Of a stretch of 64,000 nt of DNA, positions 35,435 to 45,436 are shown one piece after another. Source of the DNA: Patiria miniata (lineage: Eukaryota; Echinodermata; Asteroidea; Valvatida; Asterinidae). The DNA lies in NCBI RefSeq assembly GCF_015706575.1, contig NW_024037072.1:24863162-24927161 (forward strand), written 5' to 3'. Within the stretch, counting starts at the first letter, position 1. Each line of letters starts with the position of its first letter. The translations under genes and the position numbers were made by a program. Under the pieces are notes generated by a model, which was not told the origin of the DNA, did no database searches, and worked only from the letters and a program-made list of their open reading frames with translations.

Positions 35435-35934
35435 ATATAAACATCACTAAATTATTACCATTTTCATTTTGTAAATGATATAGGCCTAATGTTGGAATAT
35501 GTAATAAGTTTTCTTTTTGGTTGCAACAGTAATTCGACTTTCCAAATTGGGTCCACGATTGGAAGGGCGCATTGTAAAAGTTCTGGGGCTTGGTTTTCAT
35601 ATTCCTCGTTCACATCCGAAATCTCTTTATCATTTTGGGAAATGGTTACTGACAACAACATATCCGAAATTTTTGAGCCAGGTTTTTTTTTTCATCTCGA
35701 GGGGCACATTATATTATGCTGGAGGGGGCACATTTATGTCCGCGAAAGGGGCACTTGTGTAAATGCACATAAGTGAAACATTTGTCTTGTATGTTAATTA
35801 CGTCACTTCAAAGATATATCAGTGAACTTATGGTCTTAAAACGAGTTATACAGTTATACGTCTTTGTGCTAACAAGAATTAATTATAATGGTTACCTAGC
35901 ATCTTCTTTCCACTGGCATATTTTGTTAGCTACA

Positions 35935-35976
35935 TGCTGAGCAAACCGTACGGCCTCGAATGACTTTTGCTCAGCA
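35935..35976. repeat. Small hairpin conserved upstream of both kinases
   Basis: TGCTGAGCAAA and its inverted copy TTTGCTCAGCA flank a 20-base loop. The same hairpin occurs at 43544-43586 upstream of kinase copy B. It may be part of an old repeat or a regulatory element. Confidence 0.4.
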
Positions 35977-36044
35977 CGTATACCTCTCGTGTGCGATGGG
36001 CTTGACGGCGCCCTCGTTAATTATCAGAAATTTCCCGCTATATC

Positions 36045-36054
36045 ATGACGTCAT
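36045..36054. promoter_or_regulatory. CRE-like palindrome upstream of kinase copy A
   Basis: ATGACGTCAT is a perfect CREB/ATF-type site, about 650 bp before the MGN start. Copy B has ATGACGTCAA at 43668-43677 at the equivalent place. The flanks are shared between the copies over several hundred bases. Function is inferred only from the motif. Confidence 0.3.
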
Positions 36055-36701
36055 AGCTTTAATGTTAGAAACCAAAAATCCAGTTTGGGGTTTCATTGGG
36101 CTACAAGGTTGACAGAGCCGACTCGACACTACATCAGCGTTGGCAGTGCCTTTTTTGGAAGTCATGTAAGTATCATTAATTTGTATGAGTCAGAGAATTC
36201 GATCTCTTATGGAACATAGAGCTTGTCCCAGTGGGCACGAAACAAAATATATTGAATCGAATCTGAATGGCTAGCTATTCACTGCCAGTCTTTAAATTTG
36301 TATGCACACGCATTGCGTAAAGGCCGGATTTAGCACATCTATTAGAGTTACGCGGTAATCCTATTGGATATTTCTGGTTAGCATGCAGTATGAGTTGGTG
36401 AGTCAGCGATTCAGTCAAGAAATAGTAGCAATCCGAACACGCTATCAATTCTATCACAGAGGCCCCCCCCCCTTCGATGGCAAAAGCATTGCACTAACTA
36501 TTGTTTAGATAATCCGTCATATGCATAAGGCACTTGTTTTGTACGATAACTGGCATACTGGTGTCTCTATTGAAGGGAGCCTCATGTTGTACAGTATTCA
36601 CGCGCCAGGATTCGTCAAGCAAAACATTTTTCAGTACGAAATCGCAGAGTAAAATGAAATGCATTTCAATCTTATCCGCAGATAAAGGAACCATACAGAG
36701 G

Positions 36702-37574
36702 ATGGGTAACGCTCAAAGCCATAAATCTGAACAGTTTTCCTTCAATGGAAGACAGGTGTGCGCAAGATTCAACGAAGACGACTTGATTTCAGAAGGAGAA
36801 TCCAGATGCACCTTCCGGGGAATAATAAAGCCCATCGATAGCCACCGGTTCCAAAGTGGCAAGAATTGCGTTGTGAGAATGTGCACAAAAAGGCGGAAGG
36901 ATAATGTGAACGAATATAATTGGCAGCCAAAAGCTCGCATAGAAATTGCAATGAAGATGGCCCAGCAGTTTAATGAATCCGGACGAAGCCACGAAATGAT
37001 CAGCTTTCCTTATCCTGGCTTTACCACCGTTAAAAAGGTTCGTCCCCCGGTCAAGTGTACCGTCTACGAAGGTGCGCCATTAATCATCGAACGTTACCTT
37101 CATGACTACTCCTGGTTTCTGAGCAATTCTTCCCATGTCTTGGAGCCAACAAAACTACCATCAGCATTTTGCCACTTCACCTACCATCAGTCTAACGGTG
37201 CGTTCCTCGTTACGAACTTAAAAGGGGTTCAAAAAGGGAGCCGCTACACGTTCACCGATCCAGCCATCCACAGTTGTGAGGAGGGGAAATTCGGCTACTA
37301 CGGTCGAACCGATCTCGGAGTGTACGGCATGATCAAGTTCTTCTCGGTACACATATGCACTCACATATGTGAAGGGTTACTTACACCCGATAAATCCAAG
37401 ATTCCAAGAATGCTGAATTCTACAGTAGATGCCTTCATTGATAGAGCTATTGCTGCCAGACCTGCTGGTTCAACTTACGATGTCGAGTTGCTCCATCACG
37501 GGCTCAAGCCTGAACGAATACGGACACTTCACAACGAAATTGCGGCAGCGCTTGCAGGATATAGATCCCCGTGA
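36702..37574 (+). CDS. Atypical alpha-kinase domain protein, copy A (290 aa)
   Basis: A single open exon starting MGNAQSHKSEQFSF. The fold is that of the alpha-kinase family (eEF2K, MHCK, TRPM7 kinase). Visible motifs are LIIERYL (hinge), AFCHFTY with the zinc His (158), FLVTNLKGV, FTDPAIHS, GRTDLGVYGM (Gly-rich loop) and FFSVHICTHIC, giving HxCxxxC (217/219/223). The zinc pattern is complete. The usual ATP-contacting Lys is Arg (59, CVVRM), and the usual DLQG motif reads NLKG (172-175), so catalytic Asp and Gln are both changed. Gly2 and Ser6 fit N-myristoylation. The same frame is open upstream to an earlier Met (36654, MKCISILS), so the start is not certain. A short indel relative to copy B ends the protein about 15 residues early. 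Family confident; activity doubtful. Confidence 0.82.
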   Translation: MGNAQSHKSEQFSFNGRQVCARFNEDDLISEGESRCTFRGIIKPIDSHRFQSGKNCVVRMCTKRRKDNVNEYNWQPKARIEIAMKMAQQFNESGRSHEMISFPYPGFTTVKKVRPPVKCTVYEGAPLIIERYLHDYSWFLSNSSHVLEPTKLPSAFCHFTYHQSNGAFLVTNLKGVQKGSRYTFTDPAIHSCEEGKFGYYGRTDLGVYGMIKFFSVHICTHICEGLLTPDKSKIPRMLNSTVDAFIDRAIAARPAGSTYDVELLHHGLKPERIRTLHNEIAAALAGYRSP

Positions 37575-37589
37575 AAAGGGTGAAACAGG

Positions 37590-37790
37590 CGTTTTCTAGG
37601 TTAAAAAAAGGGAACAGCTAAACGTCACCGATCTAGCCACCCACAGCTGTAAGAAAGAGAAATTCGGTAACTACGGTCTAACCGATCTTGGCAACCGATG
37701 AAGTTCCTGTCGGCACACAGATGAAATCACATGTGTGAAGGTTTCTCACACCCGACAGACTGCAGGATTCCAGGAAAGCCACACACATGT
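37590..37790 (+). pseudogene. Alpha-kinase gene fragment
   Basis: About 200 bp directly after kinase copy A repeats the segment around the FTDPAIHS-TDLG-zinc motifs: AAAAAGGGAACAGCT, then an equivalent of the GFGYYGPTDLG region, then the HxC region and the following helix. Several deletions break the frame. Some bases match copy B rather than A (for example the AGCTGTAAGAAA stretch). It is the remnant of a third kinase gene or of a partial tandem duplication. Confidence 0.65.
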
Positions 37791-38397
37791 ATATGGAATC
37801 AAGGATTCCATAATACCCGGCGCACTAGTGATTGTCTTAAGTTTGGTTTATAATTGTAGAGAAATCCCAGAAACTCTCAAATGTTTCATTAATTAAAAGT
37901 GACATCACAGAATTGAATATAGGCGACCTTGGTTGTCAGGAATTAAATGACCCATGTAAGATTGAGAAAAAAGGCACTTTTATTGTCCAACCAGAGTTAA
38001 GTGTCTCATTATGTGTCCAGTTGTTTTTATTGGCAAATTGTATATTTTATACAATATATCAATTTTATGTTTTTCAGTTTAAACATTTCAGTTTTTCTTT
38101 GTTTTTAAAGGGGGTGCATATATATTGGGGGTCCTGCTATATTTTCAATTCTTTCGGTCAATGTCTCTGTGGGTTGGTAATTTGTATGTGTATAATATTT
38201 GTATGTGTATATAATGTGTGTAATTTTTGGATACTTTTATATTTTTTGGATTGTGCGTATATTAAGTTTTTCTATCTTACTATTTTTATCTTTGACATTT
38301 TTATTCCTTGTATCGACTTTTTCAAACACTTTAACGTTACAGTTACTCTTTTTTTAATATATATATAATGCTATACTATTAGTTTATTTTTCAAACT

Positions 38398-38465
38398 TGT
38401 AAAGCGCATTGAGCGTCTTTTTTAGACGGATTTTGGCGCTATATAAATGTTCTCTAGTATTATTA
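38398..38465 (+). mobile_element. LINE/SINE 3' tail
   Basis: AAAGCGCATTGAGCG followed by a short hairpin, GGCGCTATATAAATG and ATTATTAT is the kind of 3' end shared by many marine LINEs and their SINE partners. The AT-rich 37.9-38.4 kb stretch before it may be the element body. Confidence 0.45.
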
Positions 38466-38786
38466 TGTTCATACCTCTAAGAGGAATGGACATCATTGCC
38501 AAAAGATCTACCCCAACCTATTTTAATAATGACAAACATGTAATGTGTATGTCTTACTGCATATAAATGTCGGTAGGGCACATAGTGGCATGAGATTGTG
38601 AATCCGAGCCACTATCAGCTGTGACCTTTTGTTCCTTGCTTCAATGTTCTGTGTATTTAAGCACTGCTGTATTTGGAGAAACTTTGATCACTCCATGTAT
38701 AATCACCTATAATTCCTGCCTTTATCACGGTAAACATCAAAGTGCATTGTATACTACGGAACGAGAAATTCCATATGTTTTATTAT

Positions 38787-39409
38787 AGGTTTCCGAGCCA
38801 ATTTCCTAAAATGTTCATTCACTTCTGAAAATCGGTCACTCATTTTCATCTGAATGTGAGAATCGGTCTAAACACGCGTTTTGTTTTCGTTACTAGAGCA
38901 TTCGATTCCAATTCAATTCAATCATTTAAGTGATTGAGCAGCACCTTTCGTTGATGTCCACATGGGCGTCGCGAGGGGGGGGGGGGCGAGGGGGGGGGGG
39001 CACTTGCCTTTGCCCCCCTCTAGAAAAAAATCCTGGCGACGCCCATGGATGTCCATTCAGATTCGTTTACAAGACTTCTTTTTCACTTTTAGGGGGCGAT
39101 TTCAAACATTCACCATTCTATTTCACTTTTAGTTTAATGCCTTCGGCAGCAGATACAATTAGGGGTTTCTTTTTCATTAACCGTCGATCAAATTAGCTGT
39201 ACCTGAAATCAATTAAGAAAAGGTATGCTTGCGTAAATGAATGCGCAGGTAACGTAATTGGTCGTCTGTTTCTCAAAACCGAAATGCACAGACAATGAAA
39301 ACGATTGAACTTTCGTTGAATTGAAATGGGATGCATTCAAATCAGACGAAAGTGAATGACCGATTTTCAGAAGTGAATGAACATTTTAGGAAATTGGCTG
39401 GGAAAACCT
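38787..39409. mobile_element. Foldback element with ~65-bp arms
   Basis: Left arm 38787-38852 (GAGCCAATTTCCTAAAATG, CACTTCTGAAAATCGG) is repeated inverted at 39339-39409. The matching flank of the duplicated segment near 47.57 kb lacks it, which marks an insertion in the A segment. Confidence 0.75.
38961..39047. mobile_element. CATGGGCGTCGC-type micro-MITE, 87 bp
   Basis: Ends CATGGGCGTCGCGAGG and CCTGGCGACGCCCATG as at 24304. GATGTCCA flanks both ends (38953-38960, 39048-39055). It is nested in the foldback at 38787-39409. Confidence 0.88.
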
Positions 39410-40502
39410 ATACTTTATTATATATGGCATCATGGCTTTTTTTAATTAGGTAGTTAACAAATAAACGCAGTATAGCCAAGTCTGTTTACAAAACGATATT
39501 CTGTTTCTTTTTTGACCTCACCTTTTCAAATGCTGTATTTTATCCAAAACAAGGTTGAATTAAATAGTACAGCTGTTCTATGAGTGCACAAAATTATATA
39601 ACTTTTCCCGGCCAATTTCAATAAGTTTTCATTAAATTTAACGCCTGGCTTATTCGATTTAGATTGAAATTGAAAGATTAATTAGATCAGCATTCGACAA
39701 TCAAAAAGAACCATTCAATTTCACTATCCGAGCATTCTATCGCCTTTTAGCTTCACTCGTTCCTATCAAAGATGCATTCATATTAAATGTATCGCGTTGT
39801 TCATTCAATTTCGTCTGAACCAGCAGTGAGGGTTGATCGGGCATTCATTTTAATTATTAAATGGGCAAACATATTTCACATTTTGTCAAACATCTTTTAA
39901 GACTTAATACGTGTCCGCATGATCCTTAGCCTAAATCATATTTGATGTCTTAAATCTGTAGATGCCTTTCTTTCTTAATTAAAGGGTATGTGCAATGAAC
40001 TTTTCTCAGGAATTCTTTTGTGCAACTCTTTACTACATTGTACTATGAAATGTAAGAAAACTACACATTTGAAAACATTGCTTTGGTTAATCTTTTTGCA
40101 AAAGTGCACTTCTCAGTTTAAATGCTTTTCCGGACTACGTATGAACGCGCTGTTACTGTGATGTCATTTCAGGAAGACACTGTTCAGTTTAGGGGTTTTT
40201 CTTTCAAATTATTCATCCAAAGTTTGCTAATTGAAAACATTTGTGGGAAAGGGTTGCTCATTGGCTTACTGCCATGTATCATAGAATCACAAAATAAAAG
40301 ACATTTATGAAAGCAAAATATCCAAAATTGTAGCAACTTTTTTCGCTGCAATAGCCATGTAACATTAATCATGCCCGGAAAACCATCACAGGTTTTCTAA
40401 TGAATATGAATTATTGCATTAGCATAAAAACGGAGAAGGCATAAAAACACCCCTCAAAATGGAAAATAAAACTTGCAAATAAGGTTAAATATGACACAAA
40501 GA

Positions 40503-40842
40503 GGGGTACTGTGGTCCAATGGTTACGGTGGTCGACTCGTCTGCCGTGATACAAGGGTTCGAATCCTGGCCGTGGGAACATGGTGCTTGTGCTCTTGAGC
40601 AAGGCACTTTACCACTATTGATTCGTCCTTCGGATATGACGTAAAGCCGTAGGTCCCGTGTGTTGTGTAATGCACGTTAAAGAACCCAGAAACACTTCTC
40701 GCTAGGAGAAGGGGTTCGCCCCGGTGTTTCTGGCAGTGGCCGCAGCACCTTGTAAACCCTGGTGCCACACCTCCAGTTTAAATTTTCTAGATGGAATATT
40801 TCGGAGGACCACCAACCAAGTACCAAGTACCAAAGATGTATT
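40503..40842 (+). mobile_element. tRNA-derived SINE inside another repeat
   Basis: A box TGGTCCAATGGTTACGG and B box GGGTTCGAATCCTG, then GAGCAAGGCACTTTACC and a long tail. It interrupts a repeat whose uninterrupted form is at about 61.4-61.74 kb (GGACACAAAGACAAG joins TATTTTCAAGG there). Confidence 0.78.
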
Positions 40843-41607
40843 TTCAAGGTTTGCATTGAAAACGTACTTTGCATGTAAGTGTTCGGTCAGACATACGCAA
40901 GATAACATTTAAGAAATAACGCAAGAGAAGTGTTCTCGATGGTACAACCATTGCCAAACATTACATAATTTTCATGTTTTTCCCCACTGGGCCATCTTCT
41001 CACGATTCGTTGCTAATAATGTCAAAATCAACCAAATACTCGCGTAAAAGGGTAATTTTCCTACCGACGCCCCTTGCTGTATATCTTTCTCTTTCCCCTC
41101 ACTCCATTATGAATGTACACCCTTTCCAAGAAAATTTCTGAGCCTTCCATCAGTGTAACTTCCCCTTGTTCGCTGGTCTGAGGATGTATAACGCAACTTT
41201 TGTTTGGGGAACAGTCAGTCTCTTGCCGTTTCCTACGATGGACCACGGGATCATCTTTTTATATAAACTGTTTTCCCCACAGCTTTATGTGGCAGCAGAA
41301 GCAAAATGGTATCTCCCATGGTCCATCGGAGCAAACCCTCCCTCTTTGTGTTAAAACAAATTGCTTATTTTTAAATTGTTTGAAAATAGTTGTCTGTAAT
41401 GTAATAACTTGAGGCGATGCAAGATAATCGACAAAGTTAATTGCGAGACCTCAGGTGTATCCAAGCCCAAGCCCCGCCTCAAAAAGAGAGAGAGGAAGCA
41501 GTACATGTTCATGTATAGCTTGAAACAGTTCATTAACTTTATCCCTCAATTTTAAATCATAGGATTGCAAACTAACTTTTTATCTTACATCTCCGAGTCC
41601 CTATACC

Positions 41608-42473
41608 ATGGATTTCAAGATCTCTTGCGCTTTGAACCTGTCCCCTGAGTTGGTATGGTTTAGTCGCCAGTCCTACGACGAAGAGGTTTCATCATTATCC
41701 GACTGTGGGCCCGATGATTGGCCGTGTCACTACGGCGGATACTTCCCTGAGATGCCGCACGACCTGGGCAGTGACGGTACTCAGTCTCCGGGACGTGACG
41801 ACACCGATGATGAGGCAGAGAATGTCAGAGATGACTTCTCTCTCGCTCTCTTAGATCTGGAGCAGGTGATCCGAGGTGTACATGATTTAGGTGAGTGCCA
41901 TTTTTTTAATGTATAGATTTAATGTTCAGCTCCCTAAAGAAGGCTTCAGTTGTGGAATTTTGCATCATTCTCAAATCTTTTTTGCCACTTTAGTATTGTA
42001 CTGCCAACCTGATGTATCTTATTTTGTTTCCAATTTAACTCTCATTAAGTGTTCATCTCAGTGATGTTGTTTTAAGCGTCAAAGGATGCAAAATTGGGGA
42101 ATCAAAATTTTGCATTACGGTTCTGTCTAACGTTCTGCGTTTTCAAAATTCATCCGAAGTATGATAGTATTTTTGTTTTGTATTTCCAGGTTACCAGATG
42201 GGCGATCATCAGCCAGCATCTCCTTTGCTTTGCCAGCTACCTCTTCCCGTCAGGCCCTCTGTCAGCCCAAGCTACCTACCCTCTCCAACATCATCATCAC
42301 CGGACTGCAAATCGCCAGCCTCCTTGATGGAGACCAGCTACTCGTCGTCACCAAACCTCCACAGCCATTCTCCCTTCCCTGAGCTGATGATCGCTACCTC
42401 CCCAGTCCTGATGGAGACGCTTCTCACTCCCGTGACAGTCTTCACTCTCCGGACATGTTCGCCGGTTGAATAG
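41608..42473 (+). CDS. Unrecognised two-exon gene family, copy B (188 aa)
   Basis: Exons 41608-41890 and 42190-42473, phase 1, with the same architecture as copy A. Exon 1 differs from the others by a few substitutions (KISCALNL, EEVSSLSDCGPDDW, LALLDLEQVIRGVH). Exon 2 starts GYQMGDHQPASP and ends RTCSPVE before TAG at 42471. The exon-coded frame is intact. The upstream promoter block shared by copies A, C and D stops about 18 bp before the ATG and is replaced by unrelated repeat sequence (also seen at about 52.4 kb), so expression may differ. It sits about 2.7 kb before alpha-kinase copy B, the same order as copy A and its kinase. Confidence 0.72.
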
Positions 42474-44312
42474 TACTGATTAAGCGTAGATGAAGTGCAT
42501 GGCTGTAATGCCTTTTAATGGTAAATACTCGGGACCCATGTATAGATATAAACATTATAAAATTATTACCATTTTCATTTTGTAAATGATATAGGCTTAA
42601 TGTGGGCTTGCAGTTTTTTTACTTGCAACAATTATTAAACTTTCGAACTTTGCTCCCTGATTGGAACTTGAAACAGATAGATAATTACAACAACCATGCA
42701 ATTGTCCTAAAAGACAGTGAATGTAAATTATTTTAGCATTGTAAATACGGTTTTGTGAATATTAAAATCAAAAAGAAAAAGTTTGTTAAAAAAAATGTTG
42801 GTTTCTTTTTGTTTTTCGTCATGAGGTAATCACATTTTGTGCAAATTAAGATGCGAAAAAGCGGTACAGGTACTAAAATGTTTTTAGCTGTACGACCGTT
42901 TTCTCTTATTTTTTATTAATTTTTTTCGGGGGGGGACCTTTGGAGTTCAGAGTTTTCGGGGCTTCTGTGAAATTTTGCCTGGTTTTTTTATGGCCCAATT
43001 ATAATTTTCCTGCAGAAAACTACCATTTGCAATGATTATTCAGTTGGGTTTCGTTCCGGGAGTCACCACTCAAGAAGATGGGAGAGAGAAAGCGTTACTT
43101 TCAACCACTTATTTAAATTACTTTTCTGTCAAACATTCTGTCAATTATTACATGTTTTTCATGTACCTACCAACTGGGCAACCGTCCTACGATTCGTTGC
43201 TCCTAGTATCAAAAATCAATCATTTAGGGGCCTACCCAAGTAAAAGGATAACTTCCCTGCCGACGCTCCTTGCTCACTCCATAACAAATGTGGCCTAACA
43301 CCAGCACGCTTTAGAAGATTTTCTTTAAAATATCTTATATCACGTGTACAGAGTACGCGATTTCCTTGGACAGTTAATGTTTTTAGCTCAGCACGTATAG
43401 CTCAGTCACGTTGACCGTACACGGTGAGTTTTTCGCCTCGCAATGCGAACGATATCAAACAGGATAGATATTTGCCTCATGGCCTCGCAAGACAAAAAAA
43501 ACAGCAAAAACTTATCACACACCGGGATATGTGGGAAGCTGCATGCTGAGCAAACCGTACGACCTCGAATGACTTTTTGCTCAGCACGTACCTCTCGAGT
43601 GCGGCTTGACGGCGCCCTGGTTAATAATTACGGGTATGATCAATGACCGGGAAATTCCCGCAATACCATGACGTCAAAGCTTCAATTTTAGAAGCCAAAA
43701 ATCCAGTTTGGCGTTTCATTCGGTGCGCGCGCTACAAGGTTGAAAGAGCCGACTCGACACGACATCTGTGCCTTTTTGGAAGGGATATATTTGATCTAAA
43801 CACAATCCTATAATTGTCTCGGAGATCATGTAAGTATCATTCATTTGTATGAGAGAATTCGATTTCTTATGGAACATAATAGAGCTTGTCCCAGCGCGCA
43901 CGAAAAAACTAAATCGAATCAGAATGGCTAGCTACTCACTAGAATTCTTTTTATGCACACGCATTGCATAAAGGCCGGATTTAGCACATCCATTGGGGTT
44001 ACGCGGCATAATCCTATTTGATATTTATGCAGTCGGTGAGTCAGTGACTCAGTCAAGAAGAGCTATATATATCAATTCGATCCTGCTATCAAGTATATCA
44101 CACAAAAAAACCTTCCATGGCGAAAGCATTGCGCTAGCTATTGTTTAGATATCTCCGTCATAGGGCAGTTGCTGTTTTATGTGTCGCTATTGAATGGGGC
44201 CTAATGTTGTACAGTATTCATGTGCCAGGATTCGTCAAGCAAAACATTTTTCAGTACGAAATCGCGAAGTAAAATGAAATGCATTTCAATCTTATCCGCA
44301 GAGGATAAAAGG

Positions 44313-45230
44313 ATGGGTAACGATCAAAGCCATAAATCTGAACAGTTTTCATTCAATGGAAGAGAGGTGTGCGCAAGATTCAACGAAGACGACTGGATTT
44401 TGGAAGGAGAGTCCAGACGAACCTTCCGGGGAATAATAAAGCCCATCGATAGCTACTGGTTCCAAAGTGGCAACAATTGCATTGTGAGAATGTACAGAAA
44501 AGAATGGATAAAAAGTGCGAACGAATACAATTGGCAGCCACGAGCTCGCACGGAAATGGCGATGAATATGGCACAGCAGTTTAATGAATCCAGACGAAGC
44601 CACGAAACGATCAACTTTCCTTATCCTGGCTTTACCAAAGTTGAAAAGTGTTCCTCGGTCGAGCGTGGAGTGGTCTACAAAGGTGCGTCATTAATCATCG
44701 AACCTTTCCTTGATGGCTACTTGTGCTTCCTGAGTAATTCCTCCTTCGTCTTGGAGCCAAGAAAATTTGAACTCCCATCAGCATTTTGCCACTACACCTA
44801 CCATAAGTCTAACGGTGAGTTTCTCGTTACCGACTTAAAAGGGGTTCAAAAAGGGAATAGCTACAAGTTCACCGATCCAGCCATCCACAGCTGTAAGAAA
44901 AAGAAATACGGCTACTACGGTCCAACCGATCTCGGAGTGTACGGCATGATCAAGTTCTTCTCGACACACATATGCAGTCGCATTTGTGAAAGGTTTCTCA
45001 AACCCGAAACATCCAGGCTTCCAAGAGACCTGAAATCTGAAGTAGATGGCTTCATTGATAGAGCTATTGCTCTCAGACCTGCTGGTTCAACTTACGATTT
45101 CGAGTTGCGCAATCATGGGCTCGAGGATGAACAAATACGGAAACATCACAACAAAATTGCAGCAGCGCTTGCAGGAAATGAGTCATCCCCCGTGAAAAGG
45201 CTGACACGGGCGTTTTCTTCACACAAGTAA
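44313..45230 (+). CDS. Atypical alpha-kinase domain protein, copy B (305 aa)
   Basis: Intronless paralogue of the kinase at 36702, starting MGNDQSHKSEQFSFNGREVC. Motifs are CIVRMY (Arg at the usual Lys), LIIEPFL, AFCHYTY, FLVTDLKGV (Asp kept, Gln changed to Lys), FTDPAIHS, TDLGVYGM and FFSTHICSRIC (zinc site). The C-terminus is longer than in copy A and basic (VKRLTRAFSSHK). Gly2/Ser6 again fit myristoylation. The open frame runs upstream to 44220 with an in-frame Met at 44274 (MKCISILS), so a longer N-terminus is possible. A possible 3' splice site (TCTTATCCGCAG) ends just before the MGN codons in both copies, which could mean an upstream noncoding exon. Confidence 0.83.
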   Translation: MGNDQSHKSEQFSFNGREVCARFNEDDWILEGESRRTFRGIIKPIDSYWFQSGNNCIVRMYRKEWIKSANEYNWQPRARTEMAMNMAQQFNESRRSHETINFPYPGFTKVEKCSSVERGVVYKGASLIIEPFLDGYLCFLSNSSFVLEPRKFELPSAFCHYTYHKSNGEFLVTDLKGVQKGNSYKFTDPAIHSCKKKKYGYYGPTDLGVYGMIKFFSTHICSRICERFLKPETSRLPRDLKSEVDGFIDRAIALRPAGSTYDFELRNHGLEDEQIRKHHNKIAAALAGNESSPVKRLTRAFSSHK

Positions 45231-45436
45231 ACTGTAAAAAGAGCGCTTTATTAACCCGAGTAAATTGTCTGATTGTTTTAATACCGTGAAGAGGAATGTA
45301 TTTTGCCAAAACAATGTTCAAGTGTAAAGCCTCTCCGTAATAAAACATGTAATTTTAACCCCAAATAAGGATCTTTACCCAACCTCTTTTAATAGTAATA
45401 TGTCTTACTGCCAGTAGGGCACAACTACAAAAAAAA

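Noticed and set aside
35469..35800. Overlapping frames after copy E
   Set aside because: They cover 3' flank and a CCCCTC-type repeat (GGGGCACATTA...), not a gene.
37913..38368. 151-aa open frame, very hydrophobic
   Set aside because: Composition follows T-rich, AT-rich DNA, and the stretch ends in a LINE/SINE-type tail; no sign of a real membrane protein gene.
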